In this document: positions 18,597-27,643 of the stretch, piece by piece
Layout of the letters: every line of letters begins with the position of its first letter
Position numbering within the stretch: position 1 is the first letter of the stretch
Assembly (NCBI RefSeq): GCF_002414005.1
Contig: NZ_DHYG01000052.1
Span: 25,194 to 89,193, forward strand
Origin: Psychrobacter sp. UBA5136
GTDB taxonomy: Bacteria > Pseudomonadota > Gammaproteobacteria > Pseudomonadales > Moraxellaceae
Reading direction: 5' to 3'
DNA length: 64,000 nt
Position numbers and translations under genes: made by a program
Notes under the pieces: model-generated
Told to the model about the DNA's origin: nothing
What the model saw: only the letters and a program-made list of their open reading frames with translations
Database searches by the model: none

Positions 18597-19982
18597 GTGA
18601 GCAAATCCATCAAACTAGCGATACTTGGTCTAGGCACCGTCGGAACGGGCGTGATCAATCTAATCAGTGATAATTTAGATGAATTAAAACGCCGTAGCGG
18701 ACGCGACATTGTGATTACCGAAGTCGGTACCCGTCGTCAGCGCGACGATATCGACCCTAATATCATACAAAACAGTGACTTGATGGCAATCGCTGCCAGT
18801 GACAATGTCGATATTGTCATCGAAGTGATTGGTGGTACGACGCTGGCTAAAGACGTGATTATGCATGCCATCAAAAACGGCAAGCATGTGGTTACGGCCA
18901 ATAAAGCATTGCTCGCGGAACACGGTAATGAGATTTTTGCCTTTGCTGAAGCCAATAACGTACACGTTGCTTATGAAGCGGCGGTAGCAGGCGGTATCCC
19001 GATTATTAAAGTCATGCGTGAAGCGCTTGCGGCCAATAAGATTGAGTGGCTTGCTGGTATTATTAATGGTACGGGCAACTTTATCATGACCGAAATGCGT
19101 GATAAAGGCCGCCCATTTGCCGATATTTTAAGCGAGGCGCAAGCGCTTGGTTACGCCGAAGCTGATCCAACGTTTGATGTTGAAGGTATTGATGCGGCAC
19201 ATAAGCTTGCCCTACTTGCCTCTATCGCCTTTGGTATTCCGCTACAGTTTGATAAAGTTTACTGCGAAGGTATCACGGGCATCACTTTGCAGGACGTCAA
19301 CTACGCAGAAGAGCTTGGTTACCGCATCAAACATCTAGGTTTTGCCGTGCGCCGCGAAGGTAATGGTTCTGGTGATGGCCAAGGTAATCAAGATAATAAT
19401 GGCGCGGCCGGCATCGAGCTGCGCGTTCATCCAACGCTCATCCCGCAAAATGCTTTGCTTGCCAACGTTAATGGCGTAAAAAATGCCGTGCTAGTCAATT
19501 CGCATCCGCTTGGGCAAACGCTGTATTGCGGCGATGGCGCAGGCGCAGGGGCAACCGCTTCTGCGGTAATGGCCGACGTCATGGACTTGGTTCGTATTCT
19601 CAGCAATAAAGATAGCAACGAGCAAAGTAACAGTCAGCAAAACAACCACGGTCACCATGTTCCGCATCTTGCTTTCATTCCAGAGCAATTAGCAGACACG
19701 CCGATCTTGCGCGCTGAGCAAATGATTACTGGCTATTACCTGCGTGTACACGCCTATGACAATCCTGGCGTTTTAGCCGATATCACCCGTATTTTGAGCG
19801 ACGCTGGTATCAACATCGATGCGATTTTACAAAAACCTGCCCATAAACTTGGGCAAGTCCCGGTGATTATTTTGACCCTACCTGTGGTTGAAAGCCAGAT
19901 GAATTTGGCTATTGAAAAAATCGAGAAGCTAGAGACGATTACTGATAAAGTAGTACGTATTCGCTTAGATGAGCTGGCGTAA
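18597..19982 (+). CDS. hom: Homoserine dehydrogenase
   Basis: A monofunctional enzyme reducing aspartate semialdehyde to homoserine for threonine and methionine synthesis. The N-terminal NAD(P) site is GLGTVGTG (11-18), then VTANKALLA and the catalytic GIINGTGNFIMTEM with DPTFDVEGIDAAHKL. The last 80 residues form an ACT regulatory domain (HAYDNPGVLADITRILSDAGINID). GTG start with GAGG upstream. Two low-complexity insertions (around residues 257-272 and 340-360, rich in N, Q, G, S, H) lengthen it to 461 residues. Confidence 0.95.
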   Translation: MSKSIKLAILGLGTVGTGVINLISDNLDELKRRSGRDIVITEVGTRRQRDDIDPNIIQNSDLMAIAASDNVDIVIEVIGGTTLAKDVIMHAIKNGKHVVTANKALLAEHGNEIFAFAEANNVHVAYEAAVAGGIPIIKVMREALAANKIEWLAGIINGTGNFIMTEMRDKGRPFADILSEAQALGYAEADPTFDVEGIDAAHKLALLASIAFGIPLQFDKVYCEGITGITLQDVNYAEELGYRIKHLGFAVRREGNGSGDGQGNQDNNGAAGIELRVHPTLIPQNALLANVNGVKNAVLVNSHPLGQTLYCGDGAGAGATASAVMADVMDLVRILSNKDSNEQSNSQQNNHGHHVPHLAFIPEQLADTPILRAEQMITGYYLRVHAYDNPGVLADITRILSDAGINIDAILQKPAHKLGQVPVIILTLPVVESQMNLAIEKIEKLETITDKVVRIRLDELA

Positions 19983-20123
19983 TCTACGTTATAGATAAGC
20001 TAAAATACTACTCGTCAACAAGCGCATGACGTTAAGTAAAACGACGTTAAGCAAAATATAGTACTTTTAACTGATAGATTAGAAAACACTTTCGTTTTAA
20101 ATACCGAAAAAGGAAAAATAACG

Positions 20124-21305
20124 ATGTCAAATGATGCAATTGTAATTTTAAATGGCGCCCGTACCCCGATGGGCGGTTTTCAAGGCGCCCTAAAAGACGT
20201 AAGCGCAACCGAATTGGGCGCGACGGCTATCAAAGCCGCTGTTGAGCGTTCAGGCGTGAGTACGGACGATATCGACGAAGTCATCATGGGCTGTATCTTG
20301 ACCGCTGGTCTTGGTCAGGGCCCTGCCCGTCAAGCCATGCGTAAAGCAGGCCTCAATGATGCCACTGGCGCCGTCACCATTAATAAGCTTTGTGGTTCTG
20401 GTCTAAAAGCAGTCATGCAAGCGCACGATGGGATCAAAGCGGGCAGCTTTAATGTTGCAGTGGCTGGTGGTATGGAATCAATGACCAATGCCCCTTACCT
20501 CATGCCAGGGTCGCGCGGCGGTTACCGTATGGGCCATAAAGAAGTCAAAGACCATATGTTCTTAGACGGTCTAGAAGATGCCGAAACTGGCAAATTAATG
20601 GGTCAATTTGCGCAAGAAATGGCCGATGAAAAAGGCTATACCCGTGAGCAAATGGATGAATTTGCGATTGAATCATTAAATCGCGCTTTGACAGCGATTA
20701 AAGATGAGCATTTTAAAGATGAAATCGAGCCAGTCACCTTTAAATCGCGTAAAGGTGAGCAAACGGTCGATACCGATGAGCAGCCTGCGCTTGCCAATGC
20801 AGATCGTATTCCTACGCTGCGTCCTGCGTTTGCAAAAGAAGGTACGATTACGGCGGCAAACGCCAGCTCAATCTCCGACGGCGCTGCTGCGGTTGTGATG
20901 ATGAAAGAGTCACAAGCCAAAGCCGAAGGTTTGGATTATCAAGCGCGTATTATTGCCACTGCTTCAAACTCGCGTCACCCAAGCGAGTTTACCATTGCTC
21001 CGATTGGTGCGATTGAAAAAGTACTAGACAAGGCTGGCTGGTCAGTGGCTGATGTTGATTTATGGGAAATCAACGAAGCCTTTGCGATGGTGACCATGGC
21101 GGCAATGGATGAGCTAAATATCGACCACGCTAAAGTTAACGTCGAAGGCGGCGCTTGTGCCCTTGGTCATCCAGTAGGCTGCTCTGGCGCGCGTATCTTA
21201 ATCACGCTTATCAACTCGCTTAAGCGTACGGGCGGCAAAAAAGGCGTTGCTACGCTATGTATCGGTGGCGGTGAAGCCGTTGCTGTTGCCATTGAACTTG
21301 CTTAA
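20124..21305 (+). CDS. Acetyl-CoA C-acetyltransferase (thiolase)
   Basis: A 393-residue biosynthetic-type thiolase condensing two acetyl-CoA or cleaving acetoacetyl-CoA. The acyl-accepting cysteine is C90 in NKLCGSGLKAV. The other active-site blocks are NEAFA, GGACALGHPVGCSGARI (His) and CIGGGEAVA (second Cys) near the C-terminus. Length and motifs match AtoB/PhaA. It has its own AGGA site and lies after hom without a functional link. Confidence 0.93.
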   Translation: MSNDAIVILNGARTPMGGFQGALKDVSATELGATAIKAAVERSGVSTDDIDEVIMGCILTAGLGQGPARQAMRKAGLNDATGAVTINKLCGSGLKAVMQAHDGIKAGSFNVAVAGGMESMTNAPYLMPGSRGGYRMGHKEVKDHMFLDGLEDAETGKLMGQFAQEMADEKGYTREQMDEFAIESLNRALTAIKDEHFKDEIEPVTFKSRKGEQTVDTDEQPALANADRIPTLRPAFAKEGTITAANASSISDGAAAVVMMKESQAKAEGLDYQARIIATASNSRHPSEFTIAPIGAIEKVLDKAGWSVADVDLWEINEAFAMVTMAAMDELNIDHAKVNVEGGACALGHPVGCSGARILITLINSLKRTGGKKGVATLCIGGGEAVAVAIELA

Positions 21306-21798
21306 TTTTAAGCTACTAAAATAATTGAGCTTTTAAAAATAGTTGGGCTTTTAGAATTGGCTTTACAATTTAAAAGTTCAACTGACTATCTTGATAACCG
21401 ACTGTCTTAATATTTAAAAACCGCATGGCTAATGGCTGTGCGGTTTTTTTATACGCAAAAATGTCAAATAAAGCAAAGCTGTGCATCACTGTAAGAAAGC
21501 CTTAACTTAATTTTATATAGCGGCGGCGCCATTTACAGCCTATTACACGCAATTACCTCAAGCGCACACTTTGCTACCTTGCTTATATATCTCATTGAAA
21601 AACGTACTGCTACGATAATAACAAGTTGATGAAGAGGCGGTTTATTGATACCGCTTCTTTAATACAGCCTTTTAAGTTCTAAGTTTAAGAGAATTAATTA
21701 ACCGTTTTTGGCGATGTGATGCTTATCGCATGGCTATTTTATAAAAAGTAATTATTAACGTATTCAACCAAATTTACTCATAAAAAAGGAAGATAATA
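21306..21798. other. Intergenic region between thiolase and PRC/DUF2382 gene
   Basis: It holds the thiolase terminator (21416-21450) and then AT-rich sequence with a small hairpin near 21714-21733 (ATGTGAT, loop GCTT, ATCGCAT). No gene was recognised. The promoter of the following stress-type gene is expected here. Confidence 0.4.
21416..21450 (+). terminator. Intrinsic terminator after thiolase
   Basis: AACCGCA and TGCGGTT pair around a 13-base loop and are followed by seven T residues; A-run on the left. Confidence 0.8.
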
Positions 21799-22647
21799 AT
21801 GAGCCAACTAATTCGTTTAAAAGACATTCAAGCAACTCACCGTGACCTGATTGGTGATGACTATTATGACCCAACAGGCAAGACCGCTTACGGCGTCAAT
21901 GAAGAAAAAATCGGTAAAATCGAAGGCGCTTTGGTTGAAGATACCACAGGCCGCATTCGTTATTTAATCGTTGATGTAGGCGGATGGTTTAGCTCAAAAG
22001 AAGTTTTGGTACCAGCAGGTCTCGCACGTATCGTAGGTGATGACGTCTTCTTTGATAGCTTAACGCAAGCACAAGTAGAAGCGATGGAAGAATACGATCA
22101 CGACTATCAGTATAGCTATAAAGAGCAATACGAAAAAGATCGTCAAACATTTGCGGCTGATACCGTACCAGAAGCAGAGCGTATGGAAATTGCCGACCAC
22201 TCTTATAATGCACCAAATACGCTAGAGCTACTAGAAGAGCGTTTGACAGTCAATAAAGATCGCATCGTTGCGGGTTTGGTCAAAGTTGGTAAGCATGTGG
22301 TTACTGAAGAGCGTAACATTGATGTTGATCTTGAAGAAGAACATGCCAATATCCAACGTACCAATGTCGATCGTCCAACCGACCGCCGTATCGGTGATAT
22401 GGATGGCGACCAAACGGTTGAGGTTGAGCTAGAAGCAGAACGCGCCCGTGTGAACAAAGAAACGTATGTCGCAGAAGAAGTTAACGTTGGTAAAACCTCA
22501 GAGCATCGTACCGAAACCATCGTTGAAACCATTCAGCGTGAAGAGTTAGATATTGATGACGAAGGTAACGTGATTGACCGTGAAGGCAATCGCTATGACC
22601 GCGATGATATCACCGCCGAAGACGTCCGCCGCGCTCGTGGTATGTAA
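21799..22647 (+). CDS. PRC-barrel and DUF2382 (YsnF/AvaK-type) protein
   Basis: A 282-residue acidic, soluble protein. Residues about 15-100 form a PRC-barrel (GKTAYGVNEEKIGKIEGALVEDTTGRIRYLIVDVG...VLVPAG). Residues about 145-265 form a DUF2382 domain (LELLEERLTVNKDRIVAGLVKVGK...ETYVAEEVNVGKTSEHRTETI). Such proteins are induced by general stress in other bacteria, but the biochemical role is unknown. A clear AGGAAG site precedes the ATG. A related DUF2382 gene follows. Confidence 0.88.
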   Translation: MSQLIRLKDIQATHRDLIGDDYYDPTGKTAYGVNEEKIGKIEGALVEDTTGRIRYLIVDVGGWFSSKEVLVPAGLARIVGDDVFFDSLTQAQVEAMEEYDHDYQYSYKEQYEKDRQTFAADTVPEAERMEIADHSYNAPNTLELLEERLTVNKDRIVAGLVKVGKHVVTEERNIDVDLEEEHANIQRTNVDRPTDRRIGDMDGDQTVEVELEAERARVNKETYVAEEVNVGKTSEHRTETIVETIQREELDIDDEGNVIDREGNRYDRDDITAEDVRRARGM

Positions 22648-22762
22648 TACGCAATGCTTTTGTACAGTGGCATGATTTCTGAGAATGATATTTAAAATTA
22701 AATAAACACTATCAGAGTATGCGCTGTATGACAGTCATTAGCAGCTGAGACATAAGCTCAGT

Positions 22763-22797
22763 AAAAAAGACCGGAGCTCGCCTCTGGTCTTTTTTTA
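22763..22797 (+). terminator. Intrinsic terminator between the two DUF2382 genes
   Basis: GACCGGAG and CTCTGGTC pair with one G-U; flanked by A-run and T-run, so it may act in both directions. Confidence 0.8.
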
Positions 22798-22850
22798 TCC
22801 CTAATTTTTTATGTCTACTCTTTTTCTACCTACTCTTAAGGAATATAACC

Positions 22851-23618
22851 ATGACGGCCGATGACAATAAAAACAAACAACAGCAAATAAAACAAGAACC
22901 CATTAACAAGCAAACGCTCAATCAGGAGACCCATTTAGCGGCAACGCCATCTTCTCATTTGGATAAAATTGCCGATCACAGTGATGAGAATAAACTACCC
23001 GCGCCTGACTTATCTGCGCCTGATTTGTCTCACTCTCATCCGAATCAGCAGCAAGCGGCATCAAACCACCAACAGGAGAATTTAACAAATCCTGCAGCAG
23101 ATAACCTAGCCAGCAATGTGGCCAATACAGAAAACGGTGGTTATTTAGAGTTGCTAGAAGAGCGTCCTGTGGTTAATAAAGAGCGCTTGGATGTTGGCAA
23201 AGTTACAGTGACCAAGCACACGCGTAGCAAAACTATCGACGTCCCTATTGAACTGGTAGAGGAATATATTACCGTACGCACCGATTATCAGGATGCAGAA
23301 AGTCAGGATTTACTATCAGGCAATTATGATGATAAGGACATACTGCGTCACGTTGAGCCAGCGTTAGATAGCAAAGCGGTCGTTACCATCAATGGCAAAC
23401 AGGTTGAGATTGGTGACGCGCCGATTGAGATTGTTTTATCGCGTCAAGTAGCGACAATTACCAAAGATACCCATGTCATTCAAGAGGTAGCAATTAATAA
23501 AACCACGCATACCCATACCGACAGCATCCAAGTAGCGCTTAAACATGAAGAGCTAGAGGTTAATGAAGAAGGTTTTTTGGCGCACGAGCAAGCGCGAAAT
23601 GCTACTTTTAAAAAATAG
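22851..23618 (+). CDS. DUF2382 domain protein with disordered N-terminus
   Basis: A 255-residue protein. The first 95 residues are polar and low-complexity (N, Q, K, H, S, with a tandem PDLSAPDLS). Residues about 100-245 carry one DUF2382 domain (YLELLEERPVVNKERLDVGKVTV...THVIQEVAINKTTHTHTDSIQ). It has no PRC-barrel, unlike its upstream neighbour, from which a terminator separates it. It is probably a diverged paralogue with the same stress-related role; the function is unknown. Confidence 0.85.
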   Translation: MTADDNKNKQQQIKQEPINKQTLNQETHLAATPSSHLDKIADHSDENKLPAPDLSAPDLSHSHPNQQQAASNHQQENLTNPAADNLASNVANTENGGYLELLEERPVVNKERLDVGKVTVTKHTRSKTIDVPIELVEEYITVRTDYQDAESQDLLSGNYDDKDILRHVEPALDSKAVVTINGKQVEIGDAPIEIVLSRQVATITKDTHVIQEVAINKTTHTHTDSIQVALKHEELEVNEEGFLAHEQARNATFKK

Positions 23619-23651
23619 AGCGTTTTTGCTAAAACCGCGAAAAACAAACTG

Positions 23652-23680
23652 AAAAAAAGCAACGTAAACGTTGCTTTTTT
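23652..23680. terminator. Bidirectional intrinsic terminator
   Basis: AGCAACG-TAAA-CGTTGCT hairpin with A-run and T-run on either side, shared by the convergent DUF2382 gene and lipoprotein gene. Confidence 0.88.
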
Positions 23681-23695
23681 ATGGGGTTGATGCGT

Positions 23696-24256
23696 TTATG
23701 CTGCCGCTTCTATATCTGTGCTTGCGGTCTCTTCTGATTTTTTACATTCATAAGTGCTGACGTTTTCTGAGTCGGCTCCCGCTGTACGCATCACTCCCGT
23801 ATCCCGATCTTCATGAGCCACGCGCCACTGGATAAAGCCTTCGCCTCCATCGAATGACGTATTTAGGTTGAAGACTTCAGGATTAATAGCATCACCATTG
23901 GTTTTCATCAACGTCACTGTGCCTTGAGGAGTTTCAAGGACAACTTGCTTTTCAGCGTTTTTATAAGTCGCTTTAACGGCAAGCTCAGGCGTACACGAAT
24001 AGGTCATTTGGTTGACACCAGTAGTGACAGACGCCACGGTATCCTCTTCCACATCGCTCACCGGGGTATCTACCACGACATCATTTGGTTCGGCAGGCTC
24101 AGCGGACATGGGCACCGACTGCTCTTCTCTGATATCGTCTTCTAGACTTTGCTCGGGTTCCTGTTTTTGTTGACAGGCGCTAACCGTCATGACGCCAGCC
24201 AATAATCCTGTCAGGACAACAGAGGTACGCAACTGTTTTAATAATTCTATATTCAT
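23696..24256 (-). CDS. MliC-like lipoprotein (putative)
   Basis: A 186-residue lipoprotein with a lipobox in TVSAC and an acidic E/D/P/V-rich linker of about 60 residues. Its C-terminal domain (MTYSC...LAVKATYKNAEKQVVLETPQGTVTLMK) resembles the membrane-bound lysozyme inhibitor MliC/C-type family, with a late second cysteine (STYEC). The start at 24256 has GGAGAG four bases upstream. The role as a lysozyme inhibitor is inferred from weak pattern similarity. Confidence 0.65.
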   Translation of the reverse strand: MNIELLKQLRTSVVLTGLLAGVMTVSACQQKQEPEQSLEDDIREEQSVPMSAEPAEPNDVVVDTPVSDVEEDTVASVTTGVNQMTYSCTPELAVKATYKNAEKQVVLETPQGTVTLMKTNGDAINPEVFNLNTSFDGGEGFIQWRVAHEDRDTGVMRTAGADSENVSTYECKKSEETASTDIEAAA

Positions 24257-24353
24257 TACACTCTCCAAAAAAATATATTAAATACTATAGCGCGTCCGTA
24301 AATTTACGCCTATGTTGAATTTGTAATTAATCACCTGAAACTCTTATGGCTAT

Positions 24354-24389
24354 AAAAAAGTCCCTATCTAATCTAGACAGGGACTTTTT
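24354..24389. terminator. Bidirectional intrinsic terminator after secA
   Basis: AAGTCCCT...AGGGACTT stem with A-run and T-run on each side; placed just past the secA stop codon on the minus strand. Confidence 0.85.
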
Positions 24390-24421
24390 ATCATAACTTA
24401 ACAATGGTTGATTATCAATGT

Positions 24422-27199
24422 TTAGATTTTACCATGGCATTGTTTGTATTTAAGCCCTGAACCACAAGGACACGGCGCGTTACGGCTGATATTCATTCCA
24501 GCATAGGGGTCAGGTTCGTTTTTGCTGCCACTACCCGCAATAGCACCAGCTGCAGCTGCGCCGCCAGCAACACTGCGGTTTTGCGCCGCAGCTCTATCAA
24601 CACCGCTATCCATGTTGTCGATATCACTGTGCTCAAACTGCATTTGCATCTGCGCCGCATTTTCACGCTGCTGAGCCTCTAACGCCTCTAACTCTTCTTT
24701 GGTTGGGATATGCACGCGCGATAAATCTTGAACCGTCTCAGATTTAATTGCGCCAAGCATCATTTGGAACAGCTCAAATGATTCGCGCTTGTATTCCTGC
24801 TCAGGATTTTTTTGCGCATAACCACGCAGATGAATCCCTTTACGCAGCTGATCCATTTGGGTTAAATGCTCTTTCCAATGCTTATCTAAACTTTGTAGCA
24901 TAAAGTGACGCTCGAGCTGGGCCGCGTCTTTTTCGCCCATTTGCTCGCGGCGAGCGTGATAACGATCCAATGCCGTTTGGATGATTTTGGCACGTAGGCC
25001 TTCTTCATCGAGGCGGCGGTCTTCATCGAGCCAATCGTTAATCGGCATTGAGATTTTGAACTCATCCTCAAGCTCGTCCTCTAAGCCATCGATATTCCAC
25101 TGATCATCGATAGAGCCTGGCGGAATAAACTGATCAATCATGGCATTATAGACTTCGTGATGCATGACTTCGATGGCCTCTTTTAAGTCCATCTCAGCGA
25201 GCAAATCATCACGCTGGCCATAGATCACTTTACGCTGCTCATTGGCCACGTCATCGTATTTGAGTAGGTTTTTACGCGCATCGAAATCGCGGCTTTCTAC
25301 TTTGCCTTGCGCATTTTCAATCGATTTAGAAACCATTTTATGTTCAATGGCTTCATCTTCTTTAAGGCCCATGGCGCGCATCATATTCACGACGCGGTCG
25401 CCAGCAAAGATACGCATCAAATCATCTTCAAGCGATAAGAAAAAGCGCGACATCCCAGGGTCACCTTGACGACCGGCTCGACCTCGCAACTGGTTATCGA
25501 TACGGCGTGATTCATGACGCTCAGAGCCAATGATATGCAGTCCACCTGCTGCAACGACTTGGTCATGCTTGACCTGCCATTCTGCTTTTAGGCGCGCCAT
25601 CTCTTCCGGACTGACCGCATCAATATCTTCAATAAACGATTGCCAGTTACCGCCCAGAATAATATCCGTACCACGACCAGCCATATTGGTGGCGATGGTC
25701 ACCGCTTTTGGGCTACCCGCCTGCGCGATAATTTCTGCTTCGCGCTCATGCTGCTTGGCGTTTAGGACATTGTGCTTGATGCCTTCTTGATCCATCAGAT
25801 AAGACAGCTCTTCACTGGCTTCAATCGTTGCCGTACCAACTAAGACCGGCGCACCTTTGGCTTGGATTTCTTTAATCTCGCGGATGATACCTTTATATTT
25901 ACCAAGCTTGGTCAAGAAAATCTGGTCATCCATGTCGATACGAGCAATCGGCTCATGGGTTGGAATCACGATGACATCTAAATCATAGGTTGATTTAAAT
26001 TCCGCCGCTTCGGTATCAGCCGTACCTGTCATACCGGATAATTTGTCATAGAGACGGAAATAGTTTTGGAACGTTGTCGTCGCAAGCGTTTGGTTTTCCG
26101 CTTGAATCTCAACGTTTTCTTTGGCTTCTACCGCTTGATGCAGCCCCTCTGACCAGCGGCGACCGGGCATGGTACGACCAGTGTTTTCATCAACGATAAT
26201 CACTTCGCCGTCATCAACGATATAATGGACGTTTTTGACAAACACATGATGCGCACGGATTGCCGCTTGTACGTGAGCCAATAACGGTAAACGACTTGGG
26301 CTATATAAACTTTCGTTTTCGCCAAGCTCGCCCACTTCGATTAAGAAGCGCTCAATTTTCTCGTAGCCTTTTTCACTGATTTCGATTTGACGATTTTTTT
26401 CATCAATCCAAAAATCTTCGTCTTCGTTATTCTTATTGGCTTCTTCATCTTTTGAGCGTTTCAGCCTGGGAATAATGGTATTAATCAGCGCATACATGCG
26501 TGATGAATCTTCCGCTTGCCCTGAGATAATCAGCGGCGTACGCGCTTCATCGATTAAGATAGAATCAATTTCATCAATAATGCAGTAATTTAGCGGACGC
26601 TGTTTTTTCTCAGCTAAGCTAAAGACCATGTTATCGCGCAGGTAATCAAAGCCGTATTCGTTGTTGGTACCATACGTGATATCGGCTTGATAGGCATCGA
26701 TTTTTTCTTGCGGCGGCTGCTGCGAATAAATGACGCCGACGGTCATGCCCAAAAAGTTAAATAAAGGACGGTTTAATTCCGCATCACGCGTCGCCAAGTA
26801 ATCGTTGACCGTGACCAAATGTACGCCTTTGCCGCTAATGGCGTTTAGGTACATGGCTAGCGTTCCCATCAAGGTTTTACCCTCACCGGTTTTCATCTCA
26901 GCGATTTTGCCTTCGTGCAGGGTGATACCACCGATGAGCTGCACGTCATAGTGACGCATGCCGTTAACGCGCAAGGATGCCTCGCGGCAGACGGCAAACG
27001 CTTCTGGTAATAAGGCGTCTAAGCTTTCGCCATTTTGGTGTCTTTCTTTAAATTCTGCGGTTTTTTGTTGTAATTGCTCATCAGACAGGGCTTGTATTTC
27101 AGCCTCATGTGCGTTGATTTTGCTGACCACGCGGCGCATGCGCTTGAGTTCGCGGTCATTTTTGGTGCCAACGACACTGCCTATAATCTTTGATAACAT
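24422..27199 (-). CDS. secA: Preprotein translocase ATPase SecA
   Basis: A 925-residue SecA motor that drives unfolded proteins through SecYEG. The first NBD has MKTGEGKT (Walker A) and the DEIDSILIDEARTPL (Walker B) segment; the second has GTDIILGG and RGRAGRQGDPG. A scaffold and helical wing follow, and the C-terminus ends in the SecB/zinc-binding tail CPCGSGLKYKQCHG. The tail before it is Ala/Gly-rich. It is transcribed away from mutS; the upstream region carries a 15-bp tandem array. No SecM-like gene was recognised upstream. Confidence 0.97.
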   Translation of the reverse strand: MLSKIIGSVVGTKNDRELKRMRRVVSKINAHEAEIQALSDEQLQQKTAEFKERHQNGESLDALLPEAFAVCREASLRVNGMRHYDVQLIGGITLHEGKIAEMKTGEGKTLMGTLAMYLNAISGKGVHLVTVNDYLATRDAELNRPLFNFLGMTVGVIYSQQPPQEKIDAYQADITYGTNNEYGFDYLRDNMVFSLAEKKQRPLNYCIIDEIDSILIDEARTPLIISGQAEDSSRMYALINTIIPRLKRSKDEEANKNNEDEDFWIDEKNRQIEISEKGYEKIERFLIEVGELGENESLYSPSRLPLLAHVQAAIRAHHVFVKNVHYIVDDGEVIIVDENTGRTMPGRRWSEGLHQAVEAKENVEIQAENQTLATTTFQNYFRLYDKLSGMTGTADTEAAEFKSTYDLDVIVIPTHEPIARIDMDDQIFLTKLGKYKGIIREIKEIQAKGAPVLVGTATIEASEELSYLMDQEGIKHNVLNAKQHEREAEIIAQAGSPKAVTIATNMAGRGTDIILGGNWQSFIEDIDAVSPEEMARLKAEWQVKHDQVVAAGGLHIIGSERHESRRIDNQLRGRAGRQGDPGMSRFFLSLEDDLMRIFAGDRVVNMMRAMGLKEDEAIEHKMVSKSIENAQGKVESRDFDARKNLLKYDDVANEQRKVIYGQRDDLLAEMDLKEAIEVMHHEVYNAMIDQFIPPGSIDDQWNIDGLEDELEDEFKISMPINDWLDEDRRLDEEGLRAKIIQTALDRYHARREQMGEKDAAQLERHFMLQSLDKHWKEHLTQMDQLRKGIHLRGYAQKNPEQEYKRESFELFQMMLGAIKSETVQDLSRVHIPTKEELEALEAQQRENAAQMQMQFEHSDIDNMDSGVDRAAAQNRSVAGGAAAAGAIAGSGSKNEPDPYAGMNISRNAPCPCGSGLKYKQCHGKI

Positions 27200-27643
27200 A
27201 ATTTTTTGACCTATGGAAATATTCGATAATTAGTGCGCATTCGCCAAGGCTCACATACCGCCGCCTTAACATAACAGTCATCACCGACCAAGTACCTCTG
27301 AACAAATCACCTTTGAACAAAGTTGCTCTTAACAAAGCCCTTCTGAACAAAGTACGGACTAATAAGGTACTGACTAATGATGCGTCGCTTAATGAAGTAT
27401 CGCCCAATTAAGTGTGCCGTCATTATATATGGTTATGACGCCGATGGATACAAGGGTAGCGAGTAGATATTTGCCGACGTAAAAAGGTCGCTGAACGTGT
27501 TAAAATAGCGCCTATACCCTTAATTTGACAGCTTTTTCGTGCCATCTATTAACACCAATATTTGCCAGCCCTCACTCGCTATTTATTCTAAAAAACACTC
27601 ATTTTTCTAAGTAAACTCATTTAAGCATCATAAGAGATTCTGC
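27200..27643. other. secA/mutS divergent intergenic region
   Basis: About 440 bases with no standard gene. A minus-strand frame begins at a TTG at 27407 and overlaps the secA start; it reads the repeat array at 27286-27420 as pentapeptide-like units. Promoters for secA and mutS must be here. Confidence 0.45.
27286..27420. repeat. Nine degenerate 15-bp tandem units upstream of secA
   Basis: Nine successive 15-mers start at 27286, 27301, 27316 and so on to 27406. The best-conserved ones begin AACAAAG (27316, 27331, 27346), decaying to AATAAGG and AATGAAG at the right. The period is exact throughout; the sequence is degenerate. Confidence 0.8.

Noticed and set aside
27156..27407. A SecM-type regulatory gene upstream of secA
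   Set aside because: No signal peptide or known arrest motif; only a TTG start. Kept as a finding about the repeat array rather than as a gene.
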